A stretch of 64,000 nt of DNA from Paenibacillus sacheonensis (GCF_009909195.1 NZ_JAAAMU010000004.1:372001-436000); one strand, 5' to 3'. Counted from the first letter of the stretch, positions 24,551-33,853 are shown. Notes: generated by a model not told the origin, from the sequence alone. Made by a program: numbers and translations.

Positions 24551-26179
24551 TTGTTTCTCTTTGATTACATCGTGAATCTCTCGATTTTTTCGCTCTTTGT
24601 CAGTACGCCTTTCGTGCTTCGTTCGTTTATCAACCTCAAGCCGCTCAAGCATCCGCTGATTTGGTGCGGTCTATACGGGGGCATCGTTTCGATTGTCCTC
24701 GTTCTATTAGCCGTGAAGCAGCAAGGTTATGTATACGATATCCGGTATGCCCCCGTTATTTTGACGTTTGCTTATCTTGGCCCTGTTGCGGGAATCATTA
24801 CCGGCCTTTTCGCCTTAGCCATCCGATTGCTTTCAAGCGGCAATTGGTTTCCCGCCATCGGCGGCTGGATGTTCATTATGGTCGTGTTCTCCATCCTACA
24901 TATCTACTTCTCCCGTCGTCGGCTGCCCCTCTTCAAGAGAAGCCTGGCGTTGTCGGGCGCTTATATCGTGCTGTACATGTGTACGGTATTTACATTCGGC
25001 ATTCTGGTGGACAAGCCGCTCTTTCATCTGCAGTATTTATGGTTCGTCATACTCGGAGTGCTTTTAGGCGGGCTGCTCATCGAATCCCATGAACGGCTGC
25101 GACGCATCATTGCCGAGCGAGACGAAATGGAATTGTCATTGAACGCAAGCGAGTACCAATACCGGCTCATTGCCGAAAATACGTCCGACCTCATCATGGT
25201 GTTGGATCCGGACCATGCGATCCGGTATTTTTCTCCTTCCCATGCGTTCGTGCTCGGATATCCCAGTCTGTCACAGGATTGCGCGGCGCTCGACAGGATT
25301 ATCAGTCCCGATGATGTGAACACGTTTCATCAGACGGTTAGAAAGATCATCGAGCAGAAGACATCGCAATCCATGGAGATTCGATTCCGACATCAGGAAG
25401 GACGTCTGATTCCTTTCGATTCCCTATGCAAGCCAGTCGAGGGAAATGGAGGACGGATCGAGCATATCGTGATCATCAGCCGAGACATCTCCGAGCGCAA
25501 GAAGGCGGAAGAATTTCTCCTGCAGTCCGAGAAGCTGTCCGTTGTCGGTGAATTGGCGGCGGGCGTGGCCCACGAGATCCGCAATCCGCTGACGACAATC
25601 AAAGGGTTTCTCCAATTATACAAAGTGGAGAACGGCTCCATGAAATACGGCGATTTGCTGCAAGACGAGTTGGAACGCATTGAAATCGTCACGAGCGAGC
25701 TTCTCTCGATGGCTAAGCCGCAGGCCCTTGCGTACACGCTCGAGAACGTCAAAGACGTCATCGAACAAACGCTCGAGTTTCTGACGCCGCAGTCGTCAGC
25801 AAACCACATCGCGTTCAAACGCGATTACCGGGGAGAATTCTTTCCCGTGATGTGCGTCAAAAATCAATTAAATCAGGTATTTCTAAATCTATTAAAAAAC
25901 GCGATCGAATCCATGCCGAGCGGAGGAGAAATCAACATCGGGCTGCAATTGGACGCGAACGGGGAATGCCTCATTTCCATTCAAGATCAAGGCTGCGGCA
26001 TTCCGGAGGAGCATCTTCATCGTTTGGGCCAGCCCTTCTATCGTTTAAAAGAGAAAGGGACGGGACTCGGTCTCATGATCAGCCATAAAATCATCAAACA
26101 GTATCATGGCCGCATCGCCTATCAGAGCAAGGTCGGCGAAGGCACGCGTATTGAAATCAGGCTGCCGATCCATGGATAG
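24551..26179 (+). CDS. Membrane sensor histidine kinase (5TM-Lyt, PAS, HisKA, HATPase)
   Basis: 542 residues from TTG 24551, with TAGGTGAT just upstream. Residues 1-185 form a 5-6-segment membrane domain of the 5TMR-LYT type (FAYLGPVAGIITGLFALAIR), 205-325 a PAS/PAC module, and about 330-395 HisKA with phospho-acceptor His341 in AAGVAHEIRNPLTTI. The HATPase part has the N box NLLKNAIESMP and G boxes IQDQGCGIPEEHL and GTGLGLMISHKI. The layout resembles KinB/KinD-like kinases that feed the sporulation phosphorelay in Bacilli. No response regulator is adjacent, which fits that role. Confidence 0.92.
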   Translation: MFLFDYIVNLSIFSLFVSTPFVLRSFINLKPLKHPLIWCGLYGGIVSIVLVLLAVKQQGYVYDIRYAPVILTFAYLGPVAGIITGLFALAIRLLSSGNWFPAIGGWMFIMVVFSILHIYFSRRRLPLFKRSLALSGAYIVLYMCTVFTFGILVDKPLFHLQYLWFVILGVLLGGLLIESHERLRRIIAERDEMELSLNASEYQYRLIAENTSDLIMVLDPDHAIRYFSPSHAFVLGYPSLSQDCAALDRIISPDDVNTFHQTVRKIIEQKTSQSMEIRFRHQEGRLIPFDSLCKPVEGNGGRIEHIVIISRDISERKKAEEFLLQSEKLSVVGELAAGVAHEIRNPLTTIKGFLQLYKVENGSMKYGDLLQDELERIEIVTSELLSMAKPQALAYTLENVKDVIEQTLEFLTPQSSANHIAFKRDYRGEFFPVMCVKNQLNQVFLNLLKNAIESMPSGGEINIGLQLDANGECLISIQDQGCGIPEEHLHRLGQPFYRLKEKGTGLGLMISHKIIKQYHGRIAYQSKVGEGTRIEIRLPIHG

Positions 26180-26266
26180 GGCATCGTGACGGCGCTTGGC
26201 ATGAGGAAGGAACCCGATCCCCGGACAGGGATACGGAGAATAGGATGTACGAGGAGGATAAACGAG

Positions 26267-26737
26267 ATGCGGAAGCTATTCGAATATAATTGGCAAGTGC
26301 GGGATGACTGGTTCGCATGGTGCCAAGACGTTCCGGAAGAAGAGCTGCTCAAGAAACGGACAGGCGGGATCGGCGGCATATTGCATACGTTGTTTCATAT
26401 CGCGGACGTGGAGTTCAGCTGGCTGTCCGGACTGCAAGGAAAGCCGGATTTCACGGAACCGTTCGAAGCCCATGCCAGCCTTGAGAAAGTGATGGCGTTG
26501 TCGGCCAGGTTTCACGAGGAAGTTCGTCCCTTCGTCTTGGCGTGGAGCCCTGAGATGGAAGAAAAGGAATTATCGGAACCGACGCCCCAAGGGAAACCCG
26601 AAATCTTCAAATACGGCGAAATCATGCGACATGTTATCGCTCATGAGATCCATCATATGGGCCAATTGTCCGTATGGTCGAGGGAAGTGGGCAAAGTCCC
26701 CGTGACGGCGAATCTCATTCGCCGCGGATTATATTAA
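26267..26737 (+). CDS. DinB-like four-helix metalloprotein
   Basis: 156 residues from ATG 26267, with GAGGAGG nine bases upstream. It has the DinB/YfiT triad pattern of metal-binding His: ILHTLFHIADVEFSW (about 43-57) and HVIAHEIHHMGQLSVW near the C terminus. Family members include thiol-dependent transferases; this one's substrate is unknown. A second DinB-like gene lies at 42990. Confidence 0.88.
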   Translation: MRKLFEYNWQVRDDWFAWCQDVPEEELLKKRTGGIGGILHTLFHIADVEFSWLSGLQGKPDFTEPFEAHASLEKVMALSARFHEEVRPFVLAWSPEMEEKELSEPTPQGKPEIFKYGEIMRHVIAHEIHHMGQLSVWSREVGKVPVTANLIRRGLY

Positions 26738-26796
26738 CGATGGCGGTCGCAGCGAAGGACTCGCAGGAGACTGCATGCGGCGAGGTTAGCCAATGA

Positions 26797-26830
26797 AAAA
26801 ACGAGGGCATCCGGCTGGATGCCCTCATTT
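26797..26830 (-). terminator. Terminator of the cupin gene (also stops plus-strand reading)
   Basis: GAGGGCATCC and GGATGCCCTC pair around GGCT. On the minus strand the stem is followed by GTTTTTTC. The hairpin overlaps the last codons of the cupin gene. Confidence 0.85.
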
Positions 26831-27322
26831 CGTAGCCCAAATTCGAATGAGCGGTCCTTCATCGCCGTAGACGGGATCCCGGTCGGGCAATGGGACGCGC
26901 ATAATGTCTTCCAACGCCTGGGGCCGTTCGCCGGACTGGCCGGTCTTCGTATTATAGCTCATCCCGTCCGGATAGGCGCCGGTTACGGAGAAGCTGCCGC
27001 TTGAGCGGATTTTCTTATGCCCCGTTCCGGCCGGCAGCACCAGCACATCGCCGGCTTGCACCTCGATTTCTTTTCCTTGCTCCCCGCCGATCGCCAATAA
27101 GGCGGTTCCGCTGAGCACGGCCAGAACCTCATGCGAATTGCTGTGATAATGATGGTAACCAAACACGCCGTTGACCCAGCTGTTCCGCCAGTTGTTCTCC
27201 TTCAATCTAGCTTCGGCCTGGAAGGGATCTTCTTGAAAGGCCCCGGCGTACAGAAGTACGGGTAAGTTCGGGTTATTGGGAATTTGCCCGTCGTCTTCGA
27301 AGAAATACGTCACTACGTTCAA
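26825..27322 (-). CDS. YjlB-like cupin protein
   Basis: About 165 residues. I prefer TTG 27322 because GAGGAG (27333-27338) touches the ATG at 27331 but is well spaced from the TTG. The cupin motifs are WVNGVFGYHHYHSNSHEVLAV-like (metal His pair and Glu) and GDVLVLPAGTGHKKI. It resembles B. subtilis YjlB. Single-domain cupin of unknown reaction. A TATAAT hexamer on this strand lies at 27395-27400. Confidence 0.85.
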   Translation of the reverse strand: MNVVTYFFEDDGQIPNNPNLPVLLYAGAFQEDPFQAEARLKENNWRNSWVNGVFGYHHYHSNSHEVLAVLSGTALLAIGGEQGKEIEVQAGDVLVLPAGTGHKKIRSSGSFSVTGAYPDGMSYNTKTGQSGERPQALEDIMRVPLPDRDPVYGDEGPLIRIWATK

Positions 27323-27697
27323 GGTTATCATCTCCTCATTCTGACTTTACTCGTTATTTCCTCCTATATGGGCGGTAGAAGCACTTGTTCATAAATTATA
27401 TCACCATGTGGTTATTTACTTACGCACACTTCGGCGCAAGAATGAACGGTTCAGTAAACGCAAATTAGCGCAGCCGGCATGTAAGAGCCGTCGATTCTCA
27501 AAACATGGCAGGATCGATTGATTGCTACTCGAATTACTCATGGTGGGAGTCATTCAGGGATTCGCACCTCAGGCGTCACGGAAGTTAACGAATGACTGAA
27601 CAGTAAGTCAAATTACTTATGAAGCGTGCTGGAAATTCGAGTGACGCCGCCATTTGCGGTTCGGTGGCTGGTCTTTTGCAGGAGTGGAGGATACCTA
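27323..27697. other. Intergenic stretch without recognised gene
   Basis: About 375 bp separates divergent genes. Apart from the cupin gene's ribosome site and a TATAAT on the minus strand, I see no ORF with a ribosome site, no hairpin with a T-run and no repeat. Confidence 0.4.
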
Positions 27698-28159
27698 GTG
27701 AATATTCGATTGGCTGCATTGGAGGATGTTGCGCAACTGGTTCAGATGCGCTGGGACTTTTCGGAAGAAGAACACCTTATGAATACGGCAGGCTTTGACG
27801 AATTCAATCGCGATTGCAGCGAGTTTTTGATAAACGCCATGGGAAGTGGAAATTGGTACATATGGGTGGCTGAAACCGAGCGTACGCTCGTATCGCATAT
27901 GTATCTGCAGCTCATTCATAAAGTTCCACGACCAGGGAAGTCGCGTCACCCGCATTACGGCTACGTTACCAATGTCTATACTCGTCCCGCGTATAGAAGT
28001 CAGGGCATCGGATCAAGGCTTCATAATGCCATGGAAATATGGTCAAAAGAGAATGAGGTCGAGTTTCTTGTTCTCTGGCCCAGCAGAGATAGCGTACGGT
28101 TCTATGCAAGAAATGGTTTCTCCCATTGCAAAGAAGCGATGGAGAAGCATTGGGATTAG
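27698..28159 (+). CDS. GNAT family N-acetyltransferase
   Basis: 153 residues from GTG 27698, with GTGGAGG seven bases upstream. It begins NIRLAALEDVAQLVQM, typical of GNATs, and has the acetyl-CoA pyrophosphate loop after strand 4: VYTRPAYRSQGIGSRLHNAM (Q/R-x-x-G-x-G/A). It ends with the FYARNGF motif. It transfers acetyl from acetyl-CoA to an unknown amine. Confidence 0.9.
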   Translation: MNIRLAALEDVAQLVQMRWDFSEEEHLMNTAGFDEFNRDCSEFLINAMGSGNWYIWVAETERTLVSHMYLQLIHKVPRPGKSRHPHYGYVTNVYTRPAYRSQGIGSRLHNAMEIWSKENEVEFLVLWPSRDSVRFYARNGFSHCKEAMEKHWD

Positions 28160-28275
28160 ACACGGCCGGCCTGTATCACGCATCGTTGCAACCGCTACAA
28201 AGTTTTAGGGGACTTGTTGGATGAAATTAAAGCTCACGATCGGAATATTGCTCCGTTATTCCAAAAGGAGAAGAT

Positions 28276-28431
28276 ATGAAATACAAAACGATCATCTTCA
28301 TCGTTCCTGTCTTAGTTAGCGTAGAACTTTTGATCGGCGAGAAAAGCGGGCCCGCTTTCGCGCAGGCGGGGACGGGATTGCGCTCAGATGAGACGGACTT
28401 CACTGTTCCATCGCCGGCGATTCCTTTATAA
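28276..28431 (+). CDS. Small secreted peptide (51 residues)
   Basis: ATG 28276 follows AAAAGGAGAAGAT, an excellent ribosome site. The product starts MKYKTIIFIVPVLVSVELLI, a short signal-like hydrophobic core, and has an AFA-QA cleavage-like site near residue 29, leaving about 22 residues rich in Asp/Thr/Pro that end PAIPL. Size and layout resemble exported signalling-peptide precursors (Phr type), but no Rap-like receptor is nearby. It lies 58 bp before the flavoenzyme gene and could share its transcript. Confidence 0.5.
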   Translation: MKYKTIIFIVPVLVSVELLIGEKSGPAFAQAGTGLRSDETDFTVPSPAIPL

Positions 28432-28489
28432 TGAAATGCGAACGCTTTACTGGCTTGCTGGTCTCTATACTTCATAAAGGAGCGTGAAC

Positions 28490-29761
28490 ATGGAAAACAA
28501 CTTGAATTGGGCCGGAAACTACCGGTTCGGCGCCACGGAGCTGCTTGTTCCCGAAACGATGGAGCAGCTGCAAGAAATGGTCGTCCGCAGCACTCGCATG
28601 CGGGTGCTCGGCACGCGGCATTCGTTCAACGGCATCGCCGATTCCGCAGGAAGCCAGCTCTCGCTGCAAAAGCTGAATTGCGTCGTGTCACTGGACCGCG
28701 AGAACGGCAGAGTGACAGTTGAAGCCGGCATCCGGTACGGAGAACTGGCGACCTACTTGCACGCCAACGGCTATGCGCTGCACAACCTCGCCTCGCTGCC
28801 GCATATTACGGTTGCGGGCGCATGCGCGACGGCCACGCACGGCTCCGGCGACAGCCACGGCAACCTGTCCACGGCGGTTCATGCCCTCGAGATCGTCCAA
28901 GCCAGCGGAGAGACGGTCGTCTTCTCCCGCGATCAACAGGACGGGCTGCTGGAGGGGGCGGTCGTCGGCTTAGGCGGCCTCGGCGCCGTGACGAAGATTA
29001 CGCTGGATGTCGTTCCGGCTTTCGAGATGAGCCAGCGCGTGTACGAGAACCTGCCCTTAGCGCAGCTCGAGCGGCATTTCGACGCCATCTTCTCCAGCGG
29101 CTACAGCGTCAGCCTGTTTACGGACTGGAAGCAGTCGGCGTTCAATCAGGTGTGGCAGAAGCGGCAGCTTGCGGAAGATGGAAACGGTGCTTCCGTACAG
29201 GCGGAGCCTGACTTCTTCGGCGCGGCTCCGGCGCTTGAGCATCGGCATCCTGTACCTGGCCATACGGCGGAAAATTGCAGCGAGCAGCTCGGCATTCCGG
29301 GTCCGTGGCATGAGCGCATGCCGCATTTTCGAATGGACTTTACCCCGAGTGCGGGGAAGGAGCTGCAGAGCGAATATTTCGTGCCGCGCTCGCATGCATA
29401 CGAGGCGTTACGAGCCATTAACCAGCTGCGGGAACGGATCGCGCCGCTTCTCTATATTACCGAGGTGCGCACGATCGCGGCGGACAAGCTGTGGATGAGT
29501 CCCAGCTTCGGCCAGGATTCGGTCGGGATTCATTTCACGTGGAAGCCGGACTGGGAGAACGTACGGCAGGTGCTGCCGGATATCGAAGCTCAGCTTGCGC
29601 CGTTCGGCGCCCGCCCGCATTGGGCCAAGCTGTTTACGATGCCGCCGGCCCGCGTGCAATCGCGCTACGCGAAGCTGCCCGAATTCCGGCGCCTGCTGCT
29701 GCAGTGCGATCCGGAAGGCAAGTTCCGCAATGATTTCTTGAATGCGTATATTATGGAGTAG
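28490..29761 (+). CDS. FAD-dependent alditol/xylitol oxidase-like enzyme
   Basis: 423 residues from ATG 28490 with AAAGGAG seven bases upstream. The N-terminal PCMH-type FAD domain has VLGTRHSFNGIADS, in which His44 is the likely covalent FAD link, then GACATATHGSGDSHGNLST. The C-terminal ALO domain has RTIAADKLWMSPSFGQDSVGIHF and HWAKLF, as in alditol oxidase and sugar-lactone oxidases. The enzyme should oxidise a polyol or aldonolactone using O2 and release H2O2. The exact sugar is undetermined. Confidence 0.9.
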   Translation: MENNLNWAGNYRFGATELLVPETMEQLQEMVVRSTRMRVLGTRHSFNGIADSAGSQLSLQKLNCVVSLDRENGRVTVEAGIRYGELATYLHANGYALHNLASLPHITVAGACATATHGSGDSHGNLSTAVHALEIVQASGETVVFSRDQQDGLLEGAVVGLGGLGAVTKITLDVVPAFEMSQRVYENLPLAQLERHFDAIFSSGYSVSLFTDWKQSAFNQVWQKRQLAEDGNGASVQAEPDFFGAAPALEHRHPVPGHTAENCSEQLGIPGPWHERMPHFRMDFTPSAGKELQSEYFVPRSHAYEALRAINQLRERIAPLLYITEVRTIAADKLWMSPSFGQDSVGIHFTWKPDWENVRQVLPDIEAQLAPFGARPHWAKLFTMPPARVQSRYAKLPEFRRLLLQCDPEGKFRNDFLNAYIME

Positions 29762-29769
29762 CAAAGTGG

Positions 29770-29799
29770 GACAGCCGCGCGCCGGCTGTCTTTTTCTTA
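29770..29799 (+). terminator. Terminator of the oxidase gene
   Basis: GACAGCCG pairs with CGGCTGTC around CGCGC, followed by TTTTTCTTA, which runs straight into the pyrimidine tract. Confidence 0.8.
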
Positions 29800-29937
29800 C
29801 TTTCTTTCTCTCTTTTTCTTTATTTCTCTATTTCTTTCTATCTTTCTATCTTGCTATCTATCTATCTATCTTTCTTCTTTCTATCTTTCCTACTTTCTCT
29901 CTTCTTTCCCTCTATCCTCATTTCTTTCTTCCTTTCC
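29791..29937. repeat. 147-bp polypyrimidine microsatellite tract
   Basis: Almost pure T/C (rare A) with runs of TTTC, CTTT and CTAT, including CTATCTATCTATCTAT. It begins at the T-run of the preceding terminator. Such long simple tracts are rare in bacterial genomes of this GC content and probably vary in length. Confidence 0.9.
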
Positions 29938-29983
29938 GGCAGGGAATCGGACGGCGAAGGGGAATACATCAGGCATCGGCTGC

Positions 29984-30961
29984 GTGCACGCGGAATTTCG
30001 GCCAAAGCCGAACGATCGGAAGGAGGCGGTTGATCTGCGTCATGACGCGCCCGCATTCATTGAAATCGCAACGCCGGCCGTGCGCGCGAAGCTGCTGCCG
30101 AGACCCGGCGAGCTGCGCTTCGAGCTTCCTTTTGGCCCGCAGTATTCGGGCATCGTGTACATCGATCGGCTGACCGACCCGGCTTGGTTTACGCCCATGC
30201 AAATCCATGACTACTTCGAGCTGTGCTGCGTCTCGGAAGGCAGCGGCTGGTTCATCCTCGACGGCGCGAAGCACGCCGCGGAAGCGGGGGACGTCTTCGT
30301 CACCAAGCCGCACGAGGTGCACTGCGGAGGCGCATCCGGCCAAGGCCAGTTCACGCTGTACTCGCTCGGGTTCCGCTTCCAGGAGCTGACCCCGCTCGAG
30401 AACGGCTATTATTTGCTGGGCCAAAGCCGCGTGGTCAGGGACTCTTCGGGGGCCGTCGCGCAGTGGTGCGAGCGGCTTCTGCGGGAGTGCGAGCATGAAG
30501 CGCCTTACGGGCCGATCATGGCGAAGTCGGTGCTGACCGCGCTGCTGACGGATATTCTCCGCTGCTACGCCAATCACGAACCGGCTCGGGAGAACGCGGC
30601 CGATCCTATTCCGTCCTATATCAAATCGGCGCTGTCGATCATTCACGCCCAGTCCGCGTCCCGCATTCCCGACGTCATCCGGCAGGCCGGCGTAAGCCGC
30701 GCGCACTTCGATCGCAATTTCAAACGGCTGCTCGGCGTCACGCCGGGCGGTTATCTGAGAAGGCTGCTGATGGATCGCGCCAAGAGGGCGCTGCTCGAGA
30801 CCGACCGCTCCGTCACGGAGATCGCCGATCTGCTCGATTTCGAGTCGGTGCAGGCGTTCTGCTTGTTCTTCAAGCGCCAGTCCGGAGCCAGCCCCCTGCA
30901 GTTCAGGCGTCAAGCCGCGCGGATTGCCGCGCCTGGCTCCGATCAGGAGGAAGAATGTTAA
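29984..30961 (+). CDS. AraC family transcriptional regulator
   Basis: 325 residues if GTG 29984 is the start. A better ribosome site (AAGGAGG, 30019-30025) lies inside this frame, but no ATG/GTG/TTG follows it in frame; a rare CTG start would be needed, so the N terminus is uncertain. The cupin sensor half has FFELCCVSEGSGWFIL-like strands and GDVFVTKPHEVHCGG. The C-terminal HTH pair includes RIPDVIRQAGVSRAHFDRNF and SVTEIADLLDFESVQAFC. Target genes are unknown; the DUF455-like gene follows. Confidence 0.85.
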   Translation: MHAEFRPKPNDRKEAVDLRHDAPAFIEIATPAVRAKLLPRPGELRFELPFGPQYSGIVYIDRLTDPAWFTPMQIHDYFELCCVSEGSGWFILDGAKHAAEAGDVFVTKPHEVHCGGASGQGQFTLYSLGFRFQELTPLENGYYLLGQSRVVRDSSGAVAQWCERLLRECEHEAPYGPIMAKSVLTALLTDILRCYANHEPARENAADPIPSYIKSALSIIHAQSASRIPDVIRQAGVSRAHFDRNFKRLLGVTPGGYLRRLLMDRAKRALLETDRSVTEIADLLDFESVQAFCLFFKRQSGASPLQFRRQAARIAAPGSDQEEEC

Positions 30962-31004
30962 AAACAACCGCGAAAACGACACTGCAATTCCGCCGAGCTG
31001 CTTC

Positions 31005-31010
31005 TATAAT
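31005..31010 (+). promoter_or_regulatory. Probable -10 box of the DUF455-like gene
   Basis: TATAAT, 42 bp before the ATG, with no convincing -35 hexamer (CTGCAA at 30982). Confidence 0.35.
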
Positions 31011-31052
31011 GGTGGTAAAACCCGGCAGAAACGCCGCCAAAGGAGAGATACG

Positions 31053-32354
31053 ATGCCGAGATATTTCAGCTCGGAGGCCGCTTTGCGGAAATTGAAGTCG
31101 CTGTTCTCGCTCGAGTACGATCTGGTCCGCCACGCGATTGGGATCGTCCCGCAGCTGCCCGAATACGCGGTGAAATGCCAGCTCGTCCGTCATCTATACG
31201 AGGATTGGAAGCGCTGCCGCGCCCTGCGCGAGCGCATACAGGATTTCGGAATTCCTCATCCGGACAAGCAAATCGACGCCAGCCGGACGAATCTCGTCCG
31301 GCATCTGCTGACCGCGCCGGATACGGTCTGCTTCATCGGCGGTTTCTACCGCGTCGTCAAGCGGGAGCAGATCCGGGCCTACCGCGAATATGCCGAGACG
31401 ACGCTGCGCTTGAACGATGCGCCTTCCGTGGAGGCGATCGAGGATCATCTGCCCGCGCTCGAGCGGCAGGTCGCCTGGGGGAAAACGTATCTGGAAGCCG
31501 GGCGCGCGACGGTTGCGCAGGAGCGCGCGGCGGAAGCGTTCGAGGACGCGCTGCGCGTCCATATCCGCAGTCTTGGCGGACTGTGCCATGAAGTTCTTCC
31601 GGAGCAGTCTGCCGGGGCAGAGGCGCCGCAGACGTATCCGGACTATGCGGTTCCGGCGGAAATGCAGCTGGAGCCGGCGTTCCAATGGCGGAGCGCCAAC
31701 CGGATGTACGACGCCATTCTGGGCGCCGGCTTGGATAAGGAGGAGCATCCGGCCCACCATTCGTACACGCATTTTACCGAGCTGCCGATTATCGACCTGT
31801 GCGCGACGATCGTATACGACGGCCGCCACCTCGGCTTCGATTACGTATCCGATTTCGTCCGCCAAACCTGGGACGAATCGCGCCACTCCCTGATGGGCTT
31901 CTCGCGGCTGGAGGCGATGGGCATCAATCCCTATCTGGTGCCGATTCCGGTCGGTCATTATCAAGCCTACACCGCGCAGCCGCTGCTGGATCGGATCGCG
32001 GCGCTGACCCAGGTCGGAGAGGCTTGCTCGTTCGCGCCCAAGAAGCAGTGGACCGAGATGGCGATCGCGCAGGGCGACGTCCTGACCGCGCTGGAGCATG
32101 ATTTCGACGTCGTCGACGAGAAGAATCATGTGAAATTCGGGGCGAAATGGATGAAGGCCTTGATCGCGAAGCAGAACGAGGCGCGGCCGTTCAAAGAGAT
32201 CGTCGCGGATGCCGAGTGGAACGTGCGCCAAATCATGAACGACCTGCAGCGCGAGAAGGGCGAGAAATGGGAAGCGGAGCCCGGAGAACGGTTTGCCGGC
32301 TGCCAAGCCAGCGAATCCATGCTCAATTTGGCGCCATCCATCATTATTTCGTAA
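31053..32354 (+). CDS. DUF455-like (ferritin-like) protein
   Basis: 433 residues from ATG 31053, with AAAGGAGAGATACG upstream; the longer frame to 30924 overlaps the AraC gene. Features fit the DUF455/ferritin-like superfamily: a mostly helical core with EHPAHHSYTHFTELPIIDL and RQTWDESRHSLMGFSRLEAM, whose E-x2-H pairs suggest a di-metal site. Function is unknown in the literature I can recall. It precedes a HAD phosphatase, with 140 bp between. Confidence 0.6.
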   Translation: MPRYFSSEAALRKLKSLFSLEYDLVRHAIGIVPQLPEYAVKCQLVRHLYEDWKRCRALRERIQDFGIPHPDKQIDASRTNLVRHLLTAPDTVCFIGGFYRVVKREQIRAYREYAETTLRLNDAPSVEAIEDHLPALERQVAWGKTYLEAGRATVAQERAAEAFEDALRVHIRSLGGLCHEVLPEQSAGAEAPQTYPDYAVPAEMQLEPAFQWRSANRMYDAILGAGLDKEEHPAHHSYTHFTELPIIDLCATIVYDGRHLGFDYVSDFVRQTWDESRHSLMGFSRLEAMGINPYLVPIPVGHYQAYTAQPLLDRIAALTQVGEACSFAPKKQWTEMAIAQGDVLTALEHDFDVVDEKNHVKFGAKWMKALIAKQNEARPFKEIVADAEWNVRQIMNDLQREKGEKWEAEPGERFAGCQASESMLNLAPSIIIS

Positions 32355-32494
32355 CGGAAGGGAATCAGCGCAGAGGCTGTTTCCGGCGACGCCTGCGGGC
32401 GTTGTCGGGAGCAGCTTCTTTGTCATGCGGCTGACCGCAGCAGGAGCGGCCGATGCGGCCGGCGAATACTGGATGTCGGAAGGGGAGGATCAAG

Positions 32495-33157
32495 ATGAAA
32501 GAGATTAAAGCGGTGCTATTCGATTTGGACAATACGATTCTCGATCGCACGCGCATGTTCGGCGGGTTCGCTCATGCCTTCCTTGATGCGCACTTCGGGC
32601 ATGTCGGGGACAAGCAGGGGCTTCATGCCCGCATCATGGAGCTGGACAGGGACGGCTATAACCCGAGGGAAACGCTGTTCGCGGAGCTGCTGGACGAGCT
32701 GCCATGGGAGCGAAAGCCGTCTCTCGAGGAGCTGGCGGCTTATTACTGGGACCATTTTCTGCAGCATGCGGTATTGATGGAGCGTGCACGGGAGGTGCTC
32801 GCGCATGCGCGGGCGAAGTACCGGACCGGCCTGATCACGAACGGCAGGATGAAGACCCAATATGGCAAAATCGATCGTCTGGGCATCCGGGATGCCTTCG
32901 AGCTGATCCTTATTTCCGAGGAGGCGGGCGTCAAGAAGCCCGACCCGCGGATCTTCGCGCTGGCGGCCGACCGGCTGGGGCTGCGCCCGGAGGAATGCTT
33001 GTTCATCGGCGATCATCCGGCGAACGACGTGGACGGCGCCGCCCGCTTCGGCATGGCGACGATCTGGCTGCGCTCCGGCCGGCCTTGGCCGGACGGCCTC
33101 GCGGCGGTGCCGCTGCATACGATCGACCGGCTGGACGAGCTGCTGGCGCTGCTGTAG
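32495..33157 (+). CDS. HAD superfamily hydrolase
   Basis: 220 residues from ATG 32495, with GGGGAGG six bases upstream. All four HAD motifs are present: DLDNTILDR (nucleophile Asp), GLITNGRMKTQ, KKPDPRIF and FIGDHPANDVDGA. A helical C1 cap separates motifs I and II. It probably dephosphorylates a small metabolite; YjjG/PynA-type nucleotidases are the nearest look-alikes. Confidence 0.92.
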   Translation: MKEIKAVLFDLDNTILDRTRMFGGFAHAFLDAHFGHVGDKQGLHARIMELDRDGYNPRETLFAELLDELPWERKPSLEELAAYYWDHFLQHAVLMERAREVLAHARAKYRTGLITNGRMKTQYGKIDRLGIRDAFELILISEEAGVKKPDPRIFALAADRLGLRPEECLFIGDHPANDVDGAARFGMATIWLRSGRPWPDGLAAVPLHTIDRLDELLALL

Positions 33158-33192
33158 CGGACGGAATTGGTCAAGTCCCGCCGGGAATGACG

Positions 33193-33236
33193 AAGAACCG
33201 CAAGCGATCGAAGCCGACCGCTTGCGGTTCTTTTTG
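33193..33236 (+). terminator. Strong terminator of the HAD gene
   Basis: AAGAACCGCAAGCG pairs perfectly with CGCTTGCGGTTCTT and is followed by TTTTTG. Confidence 0.92.
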
Positions 33237-33424
33237 TCGTTTGCGTCCGGAACCCGGTACGGAGGGATGCGGATGATGCCGGACGATAGGCTGGGTTTCC
33301 TTTGGCCCTTGAGGGCGTTGTCGACGGGGGCCCCCCGGCATGGCCCGACCTTTCGGCATTGCTTCGCCGGCCGCGCAGCGGTAAAGTAGAGCTAACGCGG
33401 CAACACGAAGGAGAATCACGCACA

Positions 33425-33853
33425 ATGAAACAAAGTCTCGACAACCCATTCATGCTCGGCGAGGACGTCGCCTACGAACAGACGATGTTCGGCGCGCTCG
33501 GCATGCGCATCATCGAATGCACGCCGGAGCGCGTCGTCGCCACCATGCCGATCGGTCCGGCTTCCCGTCAATACTTCGGCGTTCTTCACGGCGGAGCGTC
33601 GGTTGCCCTCGCCGAGACCGTCGCAAGCGTAGGCACGTACGATTTGATCGACAAGGACAAGCAGATGGCCGTTGGCATGGAGATCAACGCCAATCATATC
33701 CGCCCCAAGCGCGACGGCGTCGTGACCGCCGTCGGCACGCCGCTGCACAAGGGACGGACGACGATGGTCTGGGACATCAAGATCAGCGACGAGGAAGGCA
33801 AGCTGGTCTGCGTCTCCCGCTGCACGGTCGGCATTATTCCGAAGGCCCGATAA
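33425..33853 (+). CDS. PaaI-type hotdog-fold acyl-CoA thioesterase
   Basis: 142 residues from ATG 33425; AAGGAG lies at 33408. The hotdog signature YFGVLHGGASVALAETVAS (about 50-68) carries the catalytic region, followed by INANHIRP, typical of the PaaI/MenI/YbgC-like group. It should hydrolyse an acyl-CoA, perhaps 1,4-dihydroxy-2-naphthoyl-CoA or an aryl-CoA; the sequence does not decide. Confidence 0.9.
   Translation: MKQSLDNPFMLGEDVAYEQTMFGALGMRIIECTPERVVATMPIGPASRQYFGVLHGGASVALAETVASVGTYDLIDKDKQMAVGMEINANHIRPKRDGVVTAVGTPLHKGRTTMVWDIKISDEEGKLVCVSRCTVGIIPKAR

Noticed and set aside
29742..30173. Frame through the polypyrimidine tract (Phe/Leu/Ser-rich)
   Set aside because: Low-complexity translation of the T/C tract; no ribosome site and it overlaps the AraC gene in another frame.
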